Shown piece after piece: positions 5,202 to 8,589 of a stretch of DNA of 8,589 bases. This DNA is from JAGXQV01 sp041674485 (GTDB lineage Bacteria; Pseudomonadota; Gammaproteobacteria; Burkholderiales; Sulfuricellaceae). Position 1 is the first letter of the stretch, and each line of letters begins with the position of its first letter. The stretch spans positions 1 to 8,589 of the forward strand of contig JBAYVP010000229.1 in NCBI GenBank assembly GCA_041674485.1, read 5' to 3'. The notes below the pieces were generated by a model, which had not been told where the DNA came from, searched no databases, and was given only the letters and a program-made list of their open reading frames with translations. The translations under genes and the position numbers were made by a program.

Positions 5202-5224
5202 GGGGTTGTAAGCCCCCTTTTTTT
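5202..5224 (+). terminator. Intrinsic terminator of the RelE/HigA-type operon
   Basis: GGGGTT (5202-5207) pairs with AGCCCC (5211-5216) around a GTA loop, followed by seven T residues (5218-5224). It lies 13 nt past the antitoxin stop. Confidence 0.85.
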
Positions 5225-5298
5225 GCATCAAGTTGACTAATTTATAAGGGTTGCGTCCCCTTTATTCGTTGCAGGCTCATTTCTCATTGGACAAGGCT
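5222..5298 (+). repeat. Direct repeat copy 1, upstream of the Abi module
   Basis: Block A is 45 bp (5222-5266) and is identical to 6404-6448; it starts TTTGCATCAAGTTGACTAAT and ends GCGTCCCCTTTATT. Block B is 27 bp (5272-5298, CAGGCTCATTTCTCATTGGA then CAAGGCT) and matches 6501-6527 at 25 of 27. The blocks are 5 bp apart here. Block A holds a short AAGGG/CCCTT hairpin, and on the minus strand the phrase GGGGACGCAACCC, which resembles the GGGGAC-headed repeats elsewhere in the window. Confidence 0.85.
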
Positions 5299-5303
5299 AA
5301 ACC

Positions 5304-5332
5304 TTGATTTCAAATTCAACCCGACATATACT
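5304..5332 (+). promoter_or_regulatory. Promoter for the RNA leader of the Abi gene
   Basis: TTGATT (5304-5309) and TATACT (5327-5332) are 17 nt apart, a good sigma-70 match. Transcription would start near 5339. A CAAGG-CTAAA-CCTTG hairpin (5292-5306) overlaps the -35 box. This is the last plausible promoter before the terminator at 5346-5387. Confidence 0.55.
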
Positions 5333-5338
5333 TCGGTC

Positions 5339-5387
5339 AACAACACCCGCCACGCCTCTGATTTAAGCGCACCCCGGCGGGTTTTTT
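5339..5387 (+). ncRNA. Predicted short RNA upstream of the Abi toxin (AbiF-RNA-like)
   Basis: A promoter at 5304-5332 and a terminator ending at 5387 define a transcript of roughly 49 nt. It would begin near TCAACAACA, then form the CCCGCC (5346-5351)/GGCGGG (5376-5381) stem, with a 24-nt interior holding a small CGC/GCG pairing, and finish with six T residues. The Abi ATG follows 7 nt later. A conserved RNA motif upstream of Abi_2 (AbiF) genes is published, and AbiF-type proteins have been described as toxins held by such an RNA. I infer that this RNA is the antitoxin partner; membership of the published motif was not tested. The simpler alternative is a leader attenuator without antitoxin function. 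Confidence 0.5.
5346..5387 (+). terminator. Intrinsic terminator directly before the Abi start codon
   Basis: CCCGCC/GGCGGG stem followed by TTTTTT (5382-5387). It stands 7 nt before the Abi ATG, so the toxin mRNA must come from polymerase reading through it. This limits toxin relative to leader RNA, as in type III toxin-antitoxin operons. Confidence 0.7.
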
Positions 5388-5394
5388 ATTGCCT

Positions 5395-6300
5395 ATGAAA
5401 TTCACCAAGCCTGCTATCGACCTTGATGCCCAGATCGCGCTGTTGCGCAGCCGAGGGTTGACAGTACCCGACGAAGCGCGCGCCAGGCACTACCTGCGTT
5501 TTGTTGGTTACTACCGTTTGGCGGGCTACTCGCTGCCGTTCCAGATCAATTACAACGCCGATGGATCGCACCGCTTTCTGGATGGCGTGAGTTTCGATGA
5601 TGTTCTCGACCTCTATGTGTTTGACAGGAAATTGCGTCTCGCCGTAATGGACGCATTGGAGCGAATTGAGGTCGCTTTTCGTGCCGAATTGTCCCAGTCC
5701 ATGAGCGAGCGCCATGGACCGCACTGGTACATGAATGCGTCGTTATTCGCACCGAAATACAACCATGCCGAGTTTATTGGTTTGCTGAAGAAGGACATCG
5801 GCCACGATCCGGCAAAGGCTGCGATGCGCCAGACCTTTATCCAGCATTACTACGAAAAATATGGTGATCCAGCACTGCCGCCTTCGTGGATGGCGTTTGA
5901 GGTGCTGTCTTTAGGCGCCGTGTCGCAAGTGTTCAAAAGTCTACTGCGGGAGCATCAGAAACCTGTTGCCAAGGCCTTTGGACTCGATGGAAGCGTACTT
6001 GCCTCGTGGCTCCACGCCATTGTCTATCTCCGAAACCTGGCCGCCCATCATCAGCGTCTGTGGAACCGCAGTTACACCATCAAGCCGATCATCGCCAAGC
6101 AATACGCTGCCGAACTGACTGACCCAAGCCGTTTTTACGCTCAGGCAGTAACGATTGAAGTGCTGCTGAAAGTGGTGTCGCCTGATACCCATTGGGGCGA
6201 CCGGCTGGCTGCTTTACTGGCGGACCATCCGAAACTGCGCGCCGACCGTCTTGGATTTCCACCGGACTGGCAACAACGCGCTATCTGGTGTCGTACCTGA
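5395..6300 (+). CDS. Abi_2 (AbiD/AbiF-like) HEPN abortive-infection protein
   Basis: A 301-residue protein of normal family length. Near the N-terminus VGYYRLAGY (37-45) is the hallmark of Abi_2 (PF07751). Residues 76-98, FDRKLRLAVMDALERIEVAF and RAE, form the conserved long helix. WLHAIVYLRNLAAHHQRLWN contains R213-N214-x3-H218, the RNase motif of HEPN proteins. Family members act as abortive-infection ribonucleases against phage. ATG at 5395 is preferred to the in-frame TTG at 5389, which lies in the terminator tail. No Shine-Dalgarno site is visible. An RNA leader and terminator immediately precede it, and a large hairpin starts 20 nt after the stop. Base composition is more GC-rich than in the preceding operon, and direct repeats bracket the whole unit, which points to separate acquisition. 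The gene is intact. Confidence 0.9.
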   Translation: MKFTKPAIDLDAQIALLRSRGLTVPDEARARHYLRFVGYYRLAGYSLPFQINYNADGSHRFLDGVSFDDVLDLYVFDRKLRLAVMDALERIEVAFRAELSQSMSERHGPHWYMNASLFAPKYNHAEFIGLLKKDIGHDPAKAAMRQTFIQHYYEKYGDPALPPSWMAFEVLSLGAVSQVFKSLLREHQKPVAKAFGLDGSVLASWLHAIVYLRNLAAHHQRLWNRSYTIKPIIAKQYAAELTDPSRFYAQAVTIEVLLKVVSPDTHWGDRLAALLADHPKLRADRLGFPPDWQQRAIWCRT

Positions 6301-6319
6301 CCCTCTGACCAGCAAGCGT

Positions 6320-6391
6320 GGGGTCAGGCCTTACGTTTTACACAGGCGCAATCGAAATGGATTTCAAATGTAAAACGTAAGGCCTGACCCC
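6320..6391. repeat. Perfect 23-bp hairpin after the Abi gene
   Basis: Arms 6320-6342 (starting GGGGTCAGGCCTTACGTTTT) and 6369-6391 are exact complements around a 26-nt loop that itself contains GAAAT-GG-ATTTC. The GGGGTCAGGCCTTACGTTTT phrase is of the type found in dispersed REP-like repeats. It could stop transcription from the Abi gene, but no T run follows. Confidence 0.85.
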
Positions 6392-6403
6392 CATACTTGC
6401 ATG

Positions 6404-6527
6404 TTTGCATCAAGTTGACTAATTTATAAGGGTTGCGTCCCCTTTATTTATGCCCCCTGTTGTTCTGTTGTTGTGTCCCCTGTTGTTGCTGTTGTCCCTT
6501 CAGGCTCATACCTCATTGGACAAGGCT
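6404..6527 (+). repeat. Direct repeat copy 2, downstream of the Abi module
   Basis: Block A (6404-6448) is identical over 45 bp to 5222-5266. Block B (6501-6527, CAGGCTCATACCTCATTGGA then CAAGGCT) differs at two positions from 5272-5298. Between the blocks lie 52 bp instead of 5, made of two imperfect 22-23 bp tandem units that each begin CCCCTGTTGTT (6454-6476 and 6477-6498). Confidence 0.85.
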
Positions 6528-6561
6528 TCGGGTTGACGGGAGTGCCCCAATCGCGGATACT

Positions 6562-6590
6562 TTGAAAAGCATGGTTAAATTTCCTATCCT
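6562..6590 (+). promoter_or_regulatory. Promoter of the cysteine hydrolase gene
   Basis: TTGAAA (6562-6567) and TATCCT (6585-6590) are 17 nt apart and end 24 nt before the ATG at 6615. AAAGGAA lies between as ribosome site. Confidence 0.5.
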
Positions 6591-6614
6591 TAACATTCAC
6601 AAAGGAAACGCATA

Positions 6615-7472
6615 ATGCAGTTATCTGAAAAAGGCACATGGATACATCCTACTATAGATGGTGATGTAGGCAAGATCGCTATAGCACTTTCGATGGGACT
6701 CGGAAATTTTGCTGTAGATGCCACATCCCGCGCATATCTAGCCTCTAATGGGGGGTTGAATTTCGACATCATTAAGGATGGACCTCAACTGGGTGGCATG
6801 AATGACCTGAAGCTAGGCGATGTACTGCTCAAGCAAGGGGGGATAGATATCGAGAATAACGTCAAGAACGTCGAAAAGCACGGTCCTGGCGAAAGTGTAT
6901 CCCTCCTGATCGATACCGCGCAAATTGTCACTAACCGCTCGAATCACAAATATGTTGGAGCAGGGTTGCTGGGCCACGCAGCCATCTATGTTGGCGAAGG
7001 TAAGATTGCCGAAGCCATTGGCGAGGGGTGTAAAGTCCGGTCGCTCGGCACAGGCTACAACGCAGATTTCAACTTCTACGCTATCCGTCCTCACGATGGT
7101 CAGTTTGCATCTAAAATCGCACAGCTTGCCCAACACTATGCGTCAAGCGGAAAAATACTATACTCCTACGCGGGACTTATTCCTGCTGTCATAGGGGGAA
7201 CTGCGGCGAGCAGGCACCCTACGAAGAGTTTTTTTGAATCCACACCGGAAAAGACGGAAAATAAGCGGTCAGAATTGGATTCCGGTAGGAAAGCAAGAAT
7301 GTTCTGTTCTGAATTTGTGGCCTTCATCTTGAATTGTGCTGCGGACGATTTATCAAAGCAGAGAGTTCTGGCCGAAGCCCAAAATCGCATTACTCCAGAG
7401 GAAATCTACGTCACTCTGCGAGAGAATCCCAACTTCTCTTATGCCGGTGAACTACGTAAGCATGTACGCTAA
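6615..7472 (+). CDS. Permuted NlpC/P60-like (YiiX-type) cysteine hydrolase
   Basis: A 285-residue protein with the order of a circularly permuted papain fold. First comes VGAGLLGHAAIYVGEGKIAE with the likely catalytic H121, then the C-R-S-L and FNFYAIRPHDG strands. Near the C-terminus KARMFCSEFVAFIL supplies the likely catalytic C231. The G-H-x-x-I-Y-x-G...F-C-S-E-F arrangement fits the DUF830/YiiX group; members are thiol hydrolases acting on peptides or lipid/amide bonds, and the substrate here is unknown. About 60 N-terminal residues before LGDVLLKQGG show no domain I know. No signal peptide or membrane segment is evident, so a cytoplasmic location is likely. It has its own promoter and AAAGGAA ribosome site. 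It may be unrelated to the Abi module upstream or be an accessory; the sequence does not decide. Confidence 0.7.
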   Translation: MQLSEKGTWIHPTIDGDVGKIAIALSMGLGNFAVDATSRAYLASNGGLNFDIIKDGPQLGGMNDLKLGDVLLKQGGIDIENNVKNVEKHGPGESVSLLIDTAQIVTNRSNHKYVGAGLLGHAAIYVGEGKIAEAIGEGCKVRSLGTGYNADFNFYAIRPHDGQFASKIAQLAQHYASSGKILYSYAGLIPAVIGGTAASRHPTKSFFESTPEKTENKRSELDSGRKARMFCSEFVAFILNCAADDLSKQRVLAEAQNRITPEEIYVTLRENPNFSYAGELRKHVR

Positions 7473-7519
7473 TCGGTGCTTAGCTCATAGCACGCGCACC
7501 CATCAATAAGAACAAAATT

Positions 7520-7537
7520 AGGGGACAGACCACGGTT
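7520..7537 (+). repeat. Uninterrupted GGGGACAGACC repeat
   Basis: AGGGGACAGACCACGGTT is the intact form of the sequence split by the MITE-like element at 581-889. It lies 48 nt past the hydrolase stop. Confidence 0.6.
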
Positions 7538-7561
7538 ATGCTGGCTACGGGCTAGATTGCA

Positions 7562-7693
7562 CGGTTTTCCGGGCGCATGGCGGCGTTGCAACTTCTCAAG
7601 AAGGGGAAGGCAATGGAATGACCATGCAGCAAAGTTGCGCCTCTTGTGTCTAGGCCGTAAGGCCGTCGGGTATGCCCTGCACCCGGAAAACCG
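7562..7693. repeat. Imperfect large inverted repeat
   Basis: CGGTTTTCCGGG (7562-7573) and CCCGGAAAACCG (7682-7693) are exact complements, and GCAACTT (7588-7594) with AAGTTGC (7632-7638) gives an inner pairing. It occupies most of the gap between the hydrolase gene and the glucan synthase end. No gene is seen; it may be a decayed repeat or small element. Confidence 0.5.
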
Positions 7694-7727
7694 CACACGC
7701 CAGCCCGTTCAACTGAGCTTTCTAGGC

Positions 7728-8589
7728 TTATTGGGCAAGCACTGCCACCTCAACCAAATGCTCCTGCCGGTCGTCAACCAGGGGAATCGTCTTGTCGTGC
7801 TGCTCGACGCCATCGACCTTTACACTCGCCACGCGGTGGTTCCCGGCGTCGCCGGCATGGGTTTGCGAGACGGCGATGTGGTATACCGTCTCCCGATAGC
7901 GATAATGCATCTTGAATGCCGGCCAATCGGCAGGCAGGCAGGCAGGGAGCGAGATGTAGTTTGTCCACGTCCAGCTTGAGTCCCAGCAGCGATTCCAAAA
8001 TCAGCCGGTACATCCAGCCGGCGGAGCCGGTGTACCAGCTCCATCCGCCGCGTCCGATGTGCGGGGCAGCCGCATAAACGTCGGCGGCGGCGACATAGGG
8101 TTCCACTTTGTAAATGGAAACGCCCTCTGCGGATAGCGCATGGTTCACCGGATTAATCATGGTCAGCAACGCCCAGGCGCGCTCGCTATCGCCCAAGGCG
8201 GCAAACGCCATCGCCGCCCAGACCGCCCCATGGGTGTACTGTCCGCCGTTTTCCCGCACGCCCGGCACGTAACCGCGAATGTAGCCGGGGTCCAGTTTGG
8301 ACTGGTTGTCGAAGGGCGGGTTGAAAAGTTGCACGAGCGCGTGGGTGCGGCGCACCAGCCGTTCGTCGAGCGCTTTCATGGCGATGCGCGCACGTTTTGC
8401 GTCACCGGCCCCCGAGAGCACCGCCCAACTTTGCGAGACCGAATCGATGCGGCATTCCGTGTTGTCAATTGACCCGAGCGGCGTGCCGTCGTCGAAGTAG
8501 GCGCGGCGATACCACGCGCCATCCCAGCCGTGCTGCTCGATGTTGCGGCGCAGTTGAATGCCCTCCATCAGGCAAAGTTCGGCGAAGGC
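7728..8589 (-). pseudogene. Cyclic beta-1,2-glucan synthase-like GH94 domain, C-terminal part, frameshifted
   Basis: The gene runs off the right edge; the visible part begins AFAELCLMEGIQLRRNIEQH. Conserved GH94 (phosphorylase-type) elements follow in order: WDGAWYRRAYFDDGTPLGS, GYVPGVRENGGQYTHGAVWA, NPVNHALSAEGVSIYKVEPY, and GRGGWSWYTGSAGWMYR. In cyclic beta-glucan synthases this C-terminal domain controls glucan chain length. At (CAGG)4 on the plus strand (7931-7946) the frame breaks after LHLAPCLPA. Taking out one 4-bp unit restores ADWPAFKMHYRYRETVYHIA and a normal end, VEVAVLAQ, with TAA at 7730-7728. Visible length 862 nt minus 4 is exactly 286 codons. Without the restoration the protein gains an unrelated, basic tail. 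Most likely a slippage mutation or sequencing error in an otherwise normal gene. Confidence 0.85.

Noticed and set aside
5233..5248. TTGACT and TATAAG in repeat block A as a promoter for the Abi leader
   Set aside because: The two boxes are only 4 nt apart and neither has a good partner at 16-18 nt; the promoter at 5304-5332 is much better.
7557..7979. Open frame of 140 codons on the plus strand
   Set aside because: It overlaps the antisense of the glucan synthase end and the inverted repeat; the minus-strand family match is far stronger.
1..8589. CRISPR array or tRNA/rRNA genes
   Set aside because: No regularly spaced direct repeats with unique spacers and no recognisable tRNA or rRNA sequence were seen.

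Overview
The window looks like an accessory region of a bacterial chromosome, most likely from the Pseudomonadota (Beta- or Gammaproteobacteria). That guess rests on the repeat types present (GTAGCCCGGAT-type and CGTAGGATG-type palindromes, TTCGACAGGCTCA-type hairpins, GGGGACAGACC motifs) and on the protein families; the species cannot be named. It is a cluster of six toxin-antitoxin or abortive-infection modules set among palindromic repeats and two MITE-like elements, and it ends in the 3' part of a housekeeping-type glucan synthase gene.

Layout. A short gene tail (2-67, +) is followed by a DUF433/DUF5615 pair on the minus strand (113-532), whose toxin is frameshifted in a ten-base homopolymer and also shortened. 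A 309-bp MITE-like element (581-889) sits inside a GGGGACAGACC repeat. A VapB-like/PIN pair (1003-1764, -) has a frameshifted toxin. A second MITE-like element (1945-2165) precedes an intact VapBC pair (2236-2891, -). On the plus strand come an intact HI1419/HI1420-type pair (3310-3915), palindromic repeats, a RelE/HigA-type pair (4508-5189) with a frameshifted toxin, and a HEPN-family abortive-infection gene (5395-6300). The last is preceded by its own promoter, a short predicted RNA and a strong terminator. A permuted NlpC/P60-like cysteine hydrolase gene follows (6615-7472). The right end is the C-terminal part of a GH94 cyclic beta-1,2-glucan synthase-like gene (minus strand), frameshifted in a CAGG tetranucleotide repeat.

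How it fits together. Each antitoxin precedes or follows its toxin with ATGA overlaps or gaps of a few bases, and three modules show promoters with built-in operator-like repeats. Three of the five protein toxins are broken and none of the five antitoxins is. All four frameshifts in the window lie at simple repeats, so decay, reversible slippage and sequencing error must be told apart.

The most interesting unit is the Abi module. Promoter, about 50-nt RNA, intrinsic terminator and HEPN toxin follow each other with no room for a separate toxin promoter, which is the layout of RNA-antitoxin systems. The module is bracketed by two copies of a 45-bp perfect direct repeat plus a 27-bp near-perfect one.
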